A DNA stretch of 8,237 nt from XYB2-FULL-45-11 sp964360375 (GCA_964360375.1 CAYHWG010000042.1:1-8237), one strand, 5' to 3'. Positions 1-7,022 are shown, numbered from the stretch's first letter. Notes: generated by a model not told the origin, from the letters alone. Numbers and translations: made by a program.

Positions 1-876
1 GGTGGATATTCTGTTTTTGCAGGTGTTGGTGAACGCACGCGAGAGGGAAACGATTTGTACATGGAAATGAAGGAATCAGGCGTGCTTGATAAAACAGCGC
101 TTGTGTTCGGACAAATGAACGAACCTCCAGGAGCACGCGCTCGTGTCGCCTTATCTGGATTAACGCTTGCGGAATATTTTCGTGATGATGAAGGTCGCGA
201 TGTTCTTCTGTTTATTGATAACATTTTCCGTTTCACTCAAGCAGGATCGGAGGTCTCCTCACTTCTCGGTCGCATTCCATCTGCTGTAGGTTACCAACCA
301 AACCTTGCAACGGAAATGGGAGCACTTCAGGAGCGTATCACCTCGACAAAAAAAGGATCTATCACATCCATTCAAGCGGTTTATGTTCCAGCTGATGATT
401 TAACGGATCCAGCTCCAGCAACAACATTTGGACACTTAGATTCGACGGTTGTTCTTGCACGATCGCTCGCGGAACTTGGAATTTATCCAGCGGTTGATCC
501 ACTCGATTCGTCTTCCACCATTCTCGATCCAAACATTGTTGGAGAGGAACATTACAAGGTTGCGCGTGGTGTTCAGCTTGTATTGCAACGGTACAAAGAT
601 CTACAAGATATCATCGCCATTCTCGGAATGGATGAACTTTCGGATGCTGACAAACAAACCGTTGCACGAGCGCGCAAAATTCAAAAATTTTTATCACAAC
701 CATTTTCTGTTGCGGAGGTCTTTACAGGTTCGCCCGGAAAATACGTTCGTCTCGAAGACACGATTCGTAGTTTTAAAGGGATCCTCGATGGCGAATACGA
801 TCATATTCCAGAACAAGCGTTTTACATGAAGGGAAGTATTGATGAAGTGCTTGAAACAGCAGAAAAGAATAAGTAG
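1..876 (+). CDS. atpD: F-type ATP synthase subunit beta, 3' part (5' end outside window)
   Basis: This is the catalytic subunit of the F1 sector, which makes or hydrolyses ATP in the membrane-bound FoF1 complex. The frame is open from base 1 and gives 291 residues, the C-terminal 60% or so of a protein usually near 460-480 residues. The Walker A loop lies upstream of the window. Visible family marks, numbered within the fragment, are GERTREGND at 10-18 with the catalytic-base glutamate, the Walker B strand LLFIDN followed by IFRFTQAGSE, the PSAVGYQPNL segment, the ATPase alpha/beta signature PAVDPLDSSS, and DELSD, the conserved C-terminal-domain loop involved in coupling to gamma. The ATG at 55 is internal, because the family alignment runs through it from base 1. 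The stop is TAG, 17 bases before atpC. Nothing looks degraded. Identification is essentially certain. Confidence 0.98.
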   Translation, partial: GGYSVFAGVGERTREGNDLYMEMKESGVLDKTALVFGQMNEPPGARARVALSGLTLAEYFRDDEGRDVLLFIDNIFRFTQAGSEVSSLLGRIPSAVGYQPNLATEMGALQERITSTKKGSITSIQAVYVPADDLTDPAPATTFGHLDSTVVLARSLAELGIYPAVDPLDSSSTILDPNIVGEEHYKVARGVQLVLQRYKDLQDIIAILGMDELSDADKQTVARARKIQKFLSQPFSVAEVFTGSPGKYVRLEDTIRSFKGILDGEYDHIPEQAFYMKGSIDEVLETAEKNK

Positions 877-893
877 AGACATCTCAATAACCT

Positions 894-1307
894 ATGTCAC
901 TTTCACTCAAAATAGTTACTCCTGAACGCGTTGTTTTTGAAGACACGGTTGATTCAGTGACACTCATGACAGAATCGGGTGAAATTACGGTGCTACCTGG
1001 ACACGTTCCACTTGTGACAAATCTTCGATCTGGAGAAATTCACTTAAAAAAAGGTTTAGAAGAACATTCTCTCGTTGCTTCAACCGGTTTTCTTGAAGTT
1101 CGTCCAGGCAATCAACTTATTGTCCTTGCTGATACGGCAGAGCGTGCGGATGAATTAGAACTTCAAAAAATTGAGGAAGCAAAAGAACGCGCAAGAAAAC
1201 TCTTAACAGAAACACGTCATGTGGATGATGTCGCCTTTGCACATGCAGCTGCTCTCATGGAGCGTGAACTCGCTCGATATCGTGTAGCTCTGAAACGAAA
1301 ACGTTAG
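894..1307 (+). CDS. atpC: F-type ATP synthase subunit epsilon
   Basis: This is the central-stalk subunit that couples F1 to the c-ring and, in many bacteria, restrains ATP hydrolysis. It has 137 residues, normal for the family. The N-terminal beta-sandwich (about 1-84) begins with LKIVTPERVVFE and carries the hallmark GEITVLPGHVPLVTNL at about 29-44. The C-terminal part (about 88-137) is a charged two-helix region rich in Glu, Arg and Ala that ends in a basic KRKR tail. It follows atpD by 17 bases, the usual last gene of an atp operon, and a strong terminator begins 14 bases after its stop. No clear Shine-Dalgarno precedes the ATG, so translation probably depends on coupling to atpD. The start fits the family N-terminus. 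Whether it can inhibit the enzyme cannot be read from the sequence. Confidence 0.96.
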   Translation: MSLSLKIVTPERVVFEDTVDSVTLMTESGEITVLPGHVPLVTNLRSGEIHLKKGLEEHSLVASTGFLEVRPGNQLIVLADTAERADELELQKIEEAKERARKLLTETRHVDDVAFAHAAALMERELARYRVALKRKR

Positions 1308-1321
1308 ACCATGGAAGATAG

Positions 1322-1356
1322 AAATCACGAAAGAATAAAGCTTTTGTGATTTTTTT
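1322..1356 (+). terminator. Intrinsic terminator of the atp operon
   Basis: The arms AAATCACGAAAG (1322-1333) and CTTTTGTGATTT (1341-1352) form a 12-bp stem with one G-U pair and a 7-base loop. The 3' arm runs into a T tract ending at 1356. It lies 14 bases after the atpC stop and separates the ATP synthase operon from the next transcription unit. Confidence 0.9.
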
Positions 1357-1368
1357 GTTTAAAATCGC

Positions 1369-1397
1369 TTGACATAAATGAACTCATCGAGTATGCT
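1369..1397 (+). promoter_or_regulatory. Sigma-70-type promoter of the 209-residue protein gene
   Basis: A perfect -35 box TTGACA (1369-1374) and a -10 box TATGCT (1392-1397) are separated by 17 bases. Transcription should start near 1404, giving a leader of about 40 bases before the ATG at 1444. With the terminator just upstream, this makes the next gene an independent, probably well-expressed unit. Prediction by consensus only. Confidence 0.8.
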
Positions 1398-1430
1398 TTT
1401 GCGGTCGTGACCACAATTTTCAACACACGA

Positions 1431-1436
1431 CAGGAG
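1431..1436 (+). promoter_or_regulatory. Ribosome binding site for the gene at 1444
   Basis: CAGGAG lies seven bases before the ATG at 1444. It fixes that start and is one of only three clear Shine-Dalgarno sites in the window. Confidence 0.85.
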
Positions 1437-1443
1437 TAAGCAC

Positions 1444-2073
1444 ATGGCCAATCAGCTCAGTCAAGATGATCGAAAACTCGTTTATGATTTGTATCGCCTC
1501 GGCATTTTGACCGAATCGAAACTCGATTCGCTCGCACAGGCGCTTGTCATCACCGATTCACAGTGTCCGACTCCGGACATTGCGATTGATACGGAAACCA
1601 AACCCTCATTTACCATCGTGAATTTGGGCGGTGCACTTCTCCTTGCGGACGTGTCTTTGTATGAGGGAATGGAGGATGCGGCTGATTTCATTCGTCAGCA
1701 AATTCAGCTGCTTGCAAATGAATGCAACCAAATCGTTTTTGTTGCCTATGCTCCATCGCTTGCAATTGCTGAGTCAGACTTCACTGTTGCAGAAATCGTT
1801 GCGACACTGATTCAGGTTCAAAAAAGGTACATCATTCGTTGTGGTCGAAAAAAGGCATTTCGCAACGTTCGTTTCCATGCGTTTTTCTGCGTTGATCTTC
1901 CTGAAAAACGTTCCTATTGCTACGGCGTGAATCCAGAAAAATTCGCTCCATGGTACAGAAAATACGAACAAGAAGTGCTTGGTCGTCAAGATGACGATGA
2001 TCCAGACGATCTGGATGACGGAATCTCTGTACGTGGATCCTTTCGTGATTCACGTTTGCATCATCCTCGCTAA
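1444..2073 (+). CDS. Unrecognised 209-residue protein with acidic C-terminal tail
   Basis: I do not recognise this family. The start is well supported by CAGGAG seven bases upstream and a TTGACA-17-TATGCT promoter, and the gene has its own terminator, so it is very likely a real, separately expressed protein. No signal peptide or membrane segment is evident, so it is probably cytoplasmic. By eye it opens with two short helices (about 6-37), followed by an alternating strand/helix pattern: strands near 55-70, 96-102, 128-133 and 143-150, and helices near 74-94 and 115-127. Cysteines are at 41, 94, 133, 149 and 159 and do not form an obvious metal-binding pattern. After a conserved-looking aromatic and basic stretch around 155-176, a very acidic run DDDDPDDLDD (183-192) is followed by a basic, histidine-containing end. 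The tail is low in complexity and probably disordered. It could be an adaptor or regulator, but no function can be assigned. Confidence 0.88.
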   Translation: MANQLSQDDRKLVYDLYRLGILTESKLDSLAQALVITDSQCPTPDIAIDTETKPSFTIVNLGGALLLADVSLYEGMEDAADFIRQQIQLLANECNQIVFVAYAPSLAIAESDFTVAEIVATLIQVQKRYIIRCGRKKAFRNVRFHAFFCVDLPEKRSYCYGVNPEKFAPWYRKYEQEVLGRQDDDDPDDLDDGISVRGSFRDSRLHHPR

Positions 2074-2079
2074 CCTCTC

Positions 2080-2106
2080 AACTCTGTGCATGCACAGAGT
2101 TTTTTC
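2080..2106 (+). terminator. Intrinsic terminator after the 209-residue protein gene
   Basis: AACTCTGTG (2080-2088), loop CATG, and CACAGAGTT (2093-2101) form a perfect 9-bp stem that continues into a T tract (2100-2105). It starts six bases after the TAA stop. The loop is itself part of a fully palindromic 22-base sequence. Confidence 0.9.
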
Positions 2107-2110
2107 TTTC

Positions 2111-2143
2111 AAAAAAAATCACCCTAAACAGATCGTAAGGGTG
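2111..2143 (-). terminator. Intrinsic terminator of the vWA-FHA operon
   Basis: Read on the minus strand, CACCCT (2143-2138) and AGGGTG (2125-2120) can form a 6-bp stem around a 12-base loop, followed within two bases by a run of eight T (2118-2111). It lies just after the FHA gene's TAA. The stem is short, but the T tract is long and the position is right. Confidence 0.7.
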
Positions 2144-2153
2144 TGAAGAAATA

Positions 2154-2627
2154 TTATTTTGGAGAACCGTGAAAATGAATACGTAATCGGACATAGACAC
2201 CTTTTGGATGTCCAAGTTGGATCATGTCGCCGTGTTTCAAGGTGTGGTACTCATGGAGCTGTATTGCTTTCTTTTTTTTTGAGCCGCTCCGTCGAATCCA
2301 TGTTCCCGATTTCACAGAAAGTGTTCTGAGTTTCGGTTCATGTTCAAGCCACTCGAGTGCTGCCTGTAGTCGTGAAACACATCTTTGTGTGTCCGTCGGC
2401 ATGACATCGTAAAAATCAATCTCTGGCATGATCGGGATTTGATCATCCGGCGCATCACGACGACCGATTCTGATCGGAGGACCATTTTGCACTCGATTCC
2501 ATGGAATGAAAAATCCTTTTGCAAGCTGTTCGCTCACCCGAATTTTTTCATTTCCAAGGTACAAAATAACAATTCCTCGTTCAAATTTTTGCAACACTGT
2601 CTTGTCGATTAATGCAAATTCAATCAT
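2154..2627 (-). CDS. FHA (forkhead-associated) domain protein
   Basis: A 157-residue protein with a C-terminal FHA domain, a fold that usually binds phosphothreonine peptides. Visible FHA landmarks, in order, are IRIGRR (52-57) with the phosphate-contacting Arg56, VSRLQ (84-88) with Ser85 in the place of the conserved serine, SVKSGTW (104-110) where families usually have NGT, and LKHGDMIQLG (130-139). Compared with the canonical GR / SxxH / NG core, Arg and Ser are kept, while His becomes Gln88 and Asn becomes Ser107. About 48 residues of unassigned sequence precede the domain. The ATG at 2627 is chosen because it overlaps the stop of the vWA gene by four bases (ATGA) and has GGAG and AAGGA just upstream. 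An earlier in-frame start at 2672 would lie deep in that gene. No signal peptide or membrane segment is present. Co-translation suggests it acts with the vWA protein. Confidence 0.88.
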   Translation of the reverse strand: MIEFALIDKTVLQKFERGIVILYLGNEKIRVSEQLAKGFFIPWNRVQNGPPIRIGRRDAPDDQIPIMPEIDFYDVMPTDTQRCVSRLQAALEWLEHEPKLRTLSVKSGTWIRRSGSKKKKAIQLHEYHTLKHGDMIQLGHPKGVYVRLRIHFHGSPK

Positions 2628-3973
2628 GTTGATTTTCCTTCTCCACTCAGACGTTTTTGAATCTCTTCCCATTGTTCATTGTTAAATTCACATGATGAGC
2701 TTGAGCTTGCAAAGGACACAGTTCCACGACTCGTGGATTCTGCATCATCGCCTCCTTGCTGTGTCATTTGAATGAGTGTGTCAGCCGTGGCGTGATTACC
2801 AAGACCTCGGTAGATTTCAGCCGCCTTTTCAACCTCACCTGCTTTCACAGCCTTTGTTGCTTCAACAAAACTTTGATATTTCGCAACCTCAGAATTGGAC
2901 GGTTGTGTCGATCCATCAGAAGACGTCACAACGGGAATTTGCACAACATACTTGAATCGTGGCGTTCCAGGTTTATTTCCCTCGATCTCGAGGTTAAACA
3001 AAATTCCTGATCTAATATTCTGTACAGGAATTTCAACATGAAACAAAAATTTTTGTCCACGCATGTAATCCACAGCACCACAGATATTTTGAAAAGCTTC
3101 TCCAAATGGTGATACGTATGACCCACCGGCACTCGAATAGAGATTTTCCAAGGATGGTTTCTCAAGCTGAGTTTCATTTGGAATGAACCGAAACACTTCG
3201 GAAAATTTTCCCATCACTTGAGACACGGTAATCTTTACATGTTCCAAACAAAATCCGTGTCTAAACGCCATCTCGCCTGTGAAATGTGATTCAAGATCAT
3301 CAGCTGACATGATGTGATATTGAAACGATCCGTTCCCTGCACGAACAGCGAGTTGCTGAAGCAAATTCAGATGATAATCCGGCCCGGTTCCGTAGACGAT
3401 GATCGGAATCTGCTTCTGACGCAGACGATCCGCATACTTCACAATGAAAGGATAGTCCTGATATGGGACAGAGCTCTGACCATCCGTCAGAAAAACGACA
3501 CAAGGCAATCGTCCAGTATTCCCAAAATCTCCATCAAGACTCATTTGAAGTGCTTCTTTAAAACAAGTCCGAGCAAGAGCGTGAAGCTTTGATTTTAACA
3601 ACTCAATCATCACGTCTTTATTGCACGCCGTGGCTTCCATCCATGGAATCACCTCAAAGGCCTCTTCACTGAAACCAATAACGCGTATATGATCGCAGGA
3701 CGACATTTTGTTGAGAATCTTTATGATCGCCTGAGAAACGACGTCAATCTTTGAAATCTCGTGGTTCGGATTAGCTCTCAACATCATAGATCCAGAGCAA
3801 TCAATCACAAAACAGAAATCGAGATAAACGGCATTTCCTTCGGGTACGATCGGATTGATTTCAAGCAGAACATCTGCTGAAACGATTCCGTTCACGATCG
3901 GAACGGGATATTTCAGAAACGAAACGCGGATGTCGAGTTCGGGTTTTGAAATAACGATAGAGTTACTTTCCAC
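2624..3973 (-). CDS. von Willebrand factor A domain protein with intact metal site
   Basis: A 449-residue protein built around a vWA domain (about 50-225). The metal-ion-dependent adhesion site looks complete: DCSGSM at 58-63 (Asp58, Ser60, Ser62), Thr136 in ARTCFKEAL, and Asp164 in TDG. Residues 1-48 and about 240-350 look beta-rich and may form a flanking sandwich, as in cytoplasmic bacterial vWA proteins. Residues 362-405 are a helical segment (SFVEATKAVKAGEVEKAAEI and following). The end (407-435) is rich in Ser and Thr, includes SRGTVSFASSSSS, and is probably disordered. No signal peptide or membrane helix is evident, which argues against a surface adhesin or a classic BatA-like membrane protein. 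The start is GTG, preceded by a near-perfect AAGGAG at eight bases. It is translationally coupled to the FHA gene. The vWA assignment is firm. The partner and process are unknown, though vWA/FHA pairs in other bacteria often belong to Ser/Thr-phosphorylation circuits. Confidence 0.92.
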   Translation of the reverse strand: MESNSIVISKPELDIRVSFLKYPVPIVNGIVSADVLLEINPIVPEGNAVYLDFCFVIDCSGSMMLRANPNHEISKIDVVSQAIIKILNKMSSCDHIRVIGFSEEAFEVIPWMEATACNKDVMIELLKSKLHALARTCFKEALQMSLDGDFGNTGRLPCVVFLTDGQSSVPYQDYPFIVKYADRLRQKQIPIIVYGTGPDYHLNLLQQLAVRAGNGSFQYHIMSADDLESHFTGEMAFRHGFCLEHVKITVSQVMGKFSEVFRFIPNETQLEKPSLENLYSSAGGSYVSPFGEAFQNICGAVDYMRGQKFLFHVEIPVQNIRSGILFNLEIEGNKPGTPRFKYVVQIPVVTSSDGSTQPSNSEVAKYQSFVEATKAVKAGEVEKAAEIYRGLGNHATADTLIQMTQQGGDDAESTSRGTVSFASSSSSCEFNNEQWEEIQKRLSGEGKST

Positions 3974-3981
3974 GGCCTTTT

Positions 3982-3987
3982 CTCCTT
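3982..3987 (-). promoter_or_regulatory. Ribosome binding site deciding the GTG start of the vWA gene
   Basis: On the minus strand AAGGAG ends eight bases before GTG at 3973-3971. It is the best Shine-Dalgarno site in the window and supports the GTG over any downstream ATG. Confidence 0.88.
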
Positions 3988-4003
3988 GACTTGCGGCCGA
4001 GTT

Positions 4004-4032
4004 TTCTTATCATGAATTTAGAGTTTTGTCAA
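4004..4032 (-). promoter_or_regulatory. Probable promoter of the vWA-FHA operon
   Basis: On the minus strand a perfect TTGACA (4032-4027) is followed after 17 bases by TAAGAA (4009-4004). Using GATAAG (4011-4006) instead gives a 15-base spacer. The -35 box is ideal but either -10 is weak, so basal activity may be modest or need an activator. The leader would be about 25 bases and contain the Shine-Dalgarno. Confidence 0.5.
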
Positions 4033-4053
4033 TCAAATGCATAGGGCGGTGCA

Positions 4054-4083
4054 TTGAACGATTCATGAAAGCCCTGCTACAAT
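4054..4083 (+). promoter_or_regulatory. Promoter of the helicase-nuclease operon, probably giving a leaderless mRNA
   Basis: TTGAAC (4054-4059) and TACAAT (4078-4083) are 18 bases apart. A start site about seven bases after the -10 falls at 4089-4092, on or next to the ATG at 4092. No Shine-Dalgarno precedes that ATG. This promoter diverges from the vWA-FHA promoter, with 21 bases between the two -35 boxes. Confidence 0.65.
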
Positions 4084-4091
4084 GTGTGCGT

Positions 4092-7022
4092 ATGAATCTT
4101 CTTGAAGACTTAAACTCAGAGCAAATTTCTGCTGTGACCCATAAAACTGGTCCGCTTATGATCATCGCAGGAGCAGGAACAGGAAAAACAACCGTTGTCA
4201 CAAAACGCATTGCTTGGCTCATTGAACAAGAGCTTTCAAAACCTGAACAAATTTTGGCTCTGACGTTTACAGACAAAGCAGCTGGCGAGATGGAAGAGCG
4301 CGTAGATCAGTTATTACCGTATGGATACGTTGATCTTCAAATATCAACCTTTCACGCATTTTGTGAACGTCTCCTTCGTGAATATGGTGCGGAAATGGGT
4401 CTGTCGCGAGATTTCAAGCTTCTCTCCGAACTCGATACATGGCTCCTCATTCGCCAACATTTTGAAAAGTTCTCACTCGATTATTATCGACCGCTCGGAA
4501 ATCCAACAAAATATCTGAAGGGTTTTCTTACGCATTTTTCGCGATTAAAAGATCAAGCGATTGATCCTGATCACTACTTGCAATTTGTTGAGGAATGCAA
4601 GCTCGATTCAGATACCAAGCAATCAGGAGAGGAAATAAATTCCGAAAAAAAACGTTTGAGCGAACTTGCTCATGCGTACCATACGTATCAAACGATTCTT
4701 GCTGAACACGATGCTCTTGATTTTGGTGATCTCATTTTATCAGCACTCAAACTCCTTCAAACGCGTCCACGTATTTTAAAAATCGTGCGCGATAAATTTC
4801 AATTTGTTCTTGTTGATGAATTCCAAGATACAAACCATGCGCAGTATGAACTTGTGAAGCTGATCGCTGCACCCACGAATAATCTTACGATTGTTGGAGA
4901 TGATGATCAATCCATTTATCATTTTCGTGGAGCATCCCTTGAGAATATTTTACGGTTTGAACAGGATTTTCCGGACACGACTCGAGTTGTTCTCATAAAA
5001 AACTATCGATCTTCTCAATCCATTCTTGATCATGCTCACACATTTATTCAGATGAATAATCCACATCGTCTTGAAGCAAAAAGTGGACTGACGAAACGAC
5101 TTATTGCACATTCCGAGAAACAAGGAATCATTGAACACATCCATTGCTCAACGCTCGAAGATGAAGTTCTCTCTGTTGTAAAGAAAATGGCAGAGCTCAA
5201 AGATCAGGATTCAGATCTGTCATGGAACGATTTTGCTGTTCTCGTGAGATCAAATAGTGCGGGCGATGAATTCGCAGCCGGATTTGATCGACATGCCATT
5301 CCTTTTCAATTTCTCGCGCTCTCGGGCTTATATACAAAAACAGTCATTCTCGATCTTTTGGCATTCATGCAGGTGATCGATCGTCCGTTTGAGAGTCCCA
5401 GTTTTTATCGCGTGATCACATCGCCTATGTATGGACTTGATGCGCGTACAATTGCGGAACTGAATCTTCTTGCTCAGATGAAAGGGAAATCACTCTTTGA
5501 GGCGTGCGAAATGGCTCCATCGATCGGAAAATTTTCTGCCGATATACTCGAAACATTACGCAAAATCTTATTTCAACTCCACGAACTTCGCACAACCTTG
5601 AAAGGGAAGCCGGCAACCGAATGCTTTAAACAACTTGTTCGCAAACTCGGATATCTCGAGTATCTCAACGCAAAACCAGAAGCCGAAAAGATGGAAACAT
5701 TTCGTTATCTGAATCAATTTCTCGATCGCGTGAAATCTTTTGAATCGCGCAATGATCAAAAAACACTTCACGCATTCCTTGAAGAATTCGCTCATGAACG
5801 TGATGCTGGCGAGGAGGGATCCTTATCTATAGATTTTGATTCTGGTCCAGAGCTCGTGCGCATCATGACGGTTCATGCATCAAAAGGACTTGAATTTAAA
5901 CATGTCTTCATTGCAAATCTCGTGGATAGACGTTTTCCTGCGCAAGCACGAGGGGAAAGTATTCCCATTCCGGAAGGCTTGTTTAAATCAACGATCGTGC
6001 ACGATGATGCCCACCTGCATGAGGAACGTCGTTTGTTTTATGTTGCTATGACGCGCGCAAAAGAAGGGTTGTATTTTACCTCAGCGGATGATTACGGGGG
6101 ATCACGCGCTCGAAAACTTTCTCGTTTTTTGCATGAACTTGGCTATGAAAAACCGAACGGACAAGATCGTGCGCTTGTTCATCTGTTCGATGAAGACCGA
6201 GGAGAGGAGACGGAGCATCTTTCTAAAACAGAAATTTCTATTCCTGTTCCAAAACAATTTTCGTTTACACAGCTTGCTGCATTCAAAACCTGTCCCTATC
6301 AATATAAATTTGCGCACGTGCTCAAAGTACCCGTATTCGGTCGTTGGACGTTCTCGTTTGGAAAAACAATGCACAACACTCTGCAAAATTTTTTTACGCT
6401 TTGGTTAGAGCGTACAGGGAAAAAACAAAGTTCTTTATTCGAAGCAAATCCAACCATGTCCGATAAACTGCCTGTAAGTGAACAAGAACTCCTTCGTTTA
6501 TATGAACAAAGTTGGATCGATGATTGGTATGAGAATGATAAACAACGTGAAGAATATCGGTTAAAAGGCAGAGAGGCCTTGCAAGCGTATTTTAAATCTT
6601 TTTCTGAGAAAACTCCTGTCCCATTATTTCTAGAACAAGGATTCACACTCAAATTTGGTGATGTCGTTTTGAAAGGTCGTATTGATCGCATGGACACATT
6701 CGAGGATGGTGTGGAAATTATCGACTATAAAACCGGTTCTCCAAAAACGGAAAAGACCCTTAGGCCAGAAGATCGCGAGCAATTATTTTTGTACCAAATG
6801 GCCGCAATCGATGTACTTGGACTCAATCCAAAAAAATTAACCTATCATTATCTTGAAGATAATTCAGAAGTTTCTTTTATCGGTACAGACGATCAACTCG
6901 CAAAATTAAGAGAAAATATTATCGACCGTGTACAGATGATTCGAAAAAGCCAATTTGAAGCGACCCCAGGATTTCATTGTCGCTTTTGTGATTTTGCAGA
7001 TATTTGTGAATTTCGACAGTAA
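4092..7022 (+). CDS. UvrD-family helicase fused to an Fe-S PD-(D/E)XK nuclease
   Basis: A 976-residue superfamily 1A DNA helicase with a C-terminal RecB/AddB-like nuclease, expected to unwind and cut DNA ends in recombination or repair. Helicase motifs are all present: Walker A AGAGTGKTT (26-34), Ia LTFTDKAAGEM (57-67), II VDEFQDTN (241-248), III VGDDDQSIYHFRG (268-280), IV NYRSS (304-308), V TVHASKGLEF (593-602) and VI RRLFYVAMTRA (646-656). Nuclease marks are His761, Asp865 in GRIDRMD, Asp878 and Lys880 in IIDYKTG, and QLFLY (897-901). Cys734 together with Cys963-x2-Cys966-x5-Cys972 matches the iron-sulphur arrangement of AddB and Cas4 nucleases. The ATG at 4092 is preferred because MNLLEDLNSEQ aligns with UvrD/PcrA N-termini and in-frame upstream starts (TTG 4026, ATG 4065) lie upstream of the predicted transcription start. 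It resembles the AdnA/AdnB design more than plain UvrD. It heads an operon with a DUF721-like gene. Confidence 0.95.
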   Translation: MNLLEDLNSEQISAVTHKTGPLMIIAGAGTGKTTVVTKRIAWLIEQELSKPEQILALTFTDKAAGEMEERVDQLLPYGYVDLQISTFHAFCERLLREYGAEMGLSRDFKLLSELDTWLLIRQHFEKFSLDYYRPLGNPTKYLKGFLTHFSRLKDQAIDPDHYLQFVEECKLDSDTKQSGEEINSEKKRLSELAHAYHTYQTILAEHDALDFGDLILSALKLLQTRPRILKIVRDKFQFVLVDEFQDTNHAQYELVKLIAAPTNNLTIVGDDDQSIYHFRGASLENILRFEQDFPDTTRVVLIKNYRSSQSILDHAHTFIQMNNPHRLEAKSGLTKRLIAHSEKQGIIEHIHCSTLEDEVLSVVKKMAELKDQDSDLSWNDFAVLVRSNSAGDEFAAGFDRHAIPFQFLALSGLYTKTVILDLLAFMQVIDRPFESPSFYRVITSPMYGLDARTIAELNLLAQMKGKSLFEACEMAPSIGKFSADILETLRKILFQLHELRTTLKGKPATECFKQLVRKLGYLEYLNAKPEAEKMETFRYLNQFLDRVKSFESRNDQKTLHAFLEEFAHERDAGEEGSLSIDFDSGPELVRIMTVHASKGLEFKHVFIANLVDRRFPAQARGESIPIPEGLFKSTIVHDDAHLHEERRLFYVAMTRAKEGLYFTSADDYGGSRARKLSRFLHELGYEKPNGQDRALVHLFDEDRGEETEHLSKTEISIPVPKQFSFTQLAAFKTCPYQYKFAHVLKVPVFGRWTFSFGKTMHNTLQNFFTLWLERTGKKQSSLFEANPTMSDKLPVSEQELLRLYEQSWIDDWYENDKQREEYRLKGREALQAYFKSFSEKTPVPLFLEQGFTLKFGDVVLKGRIDRMDTFEDGVEIIDYKTGSPKTEKTLRPEDREQLFLYQMAAIDVLGLNPKKLTYHYLEDNSEVSFIGTDDQLAKLRENIIDRVQMIRKSQFEATPGFHCRFCDFADICEFRQ

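Noticed and set aside
2000..2016. Inverted repeat ATCCAGA-CGA-TCTGGAT within the 209-residue protein gene
   Set aside because: It lies in the coding stretch for the low-complexity acidic tail, where GAT/GAC-rich codons easily create such symmetry, and no T tract follows.
2628..2672. Longer FHA protein start at 2672
   Set aside because: It would lie well inside the vWA gene, while the ATGA overlap with good Shine-Dalgarno at 2627 is a typical coupled start.
4043..4075. AGGGC...GCCCT arms and the TGAA-CGA-TTCA symmetry around the helicase operon promoter as an operator
   Set aside because: The arms are only four to five bases, with a 23-base gap for the outer pair; too weak to call a binding site.
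4026..4091. Longer helicase-nuclease start using upstream TTG (4026) or ATG (4065)
   Set aside because: These codons precede the predicted transcription start and add residues not seen in UvrD/PcrA N-termini, whereas MNLLEDLNSEQ fits.
6102..6697. Minus-strand open frames of 94 and 132 codons inside the helicase-nuclease gene
   Set aside because: They are shadows of a gene with clear domain motifs and contain Ser/Arg/Cys/Phe-rich, non-protein-like sequence.
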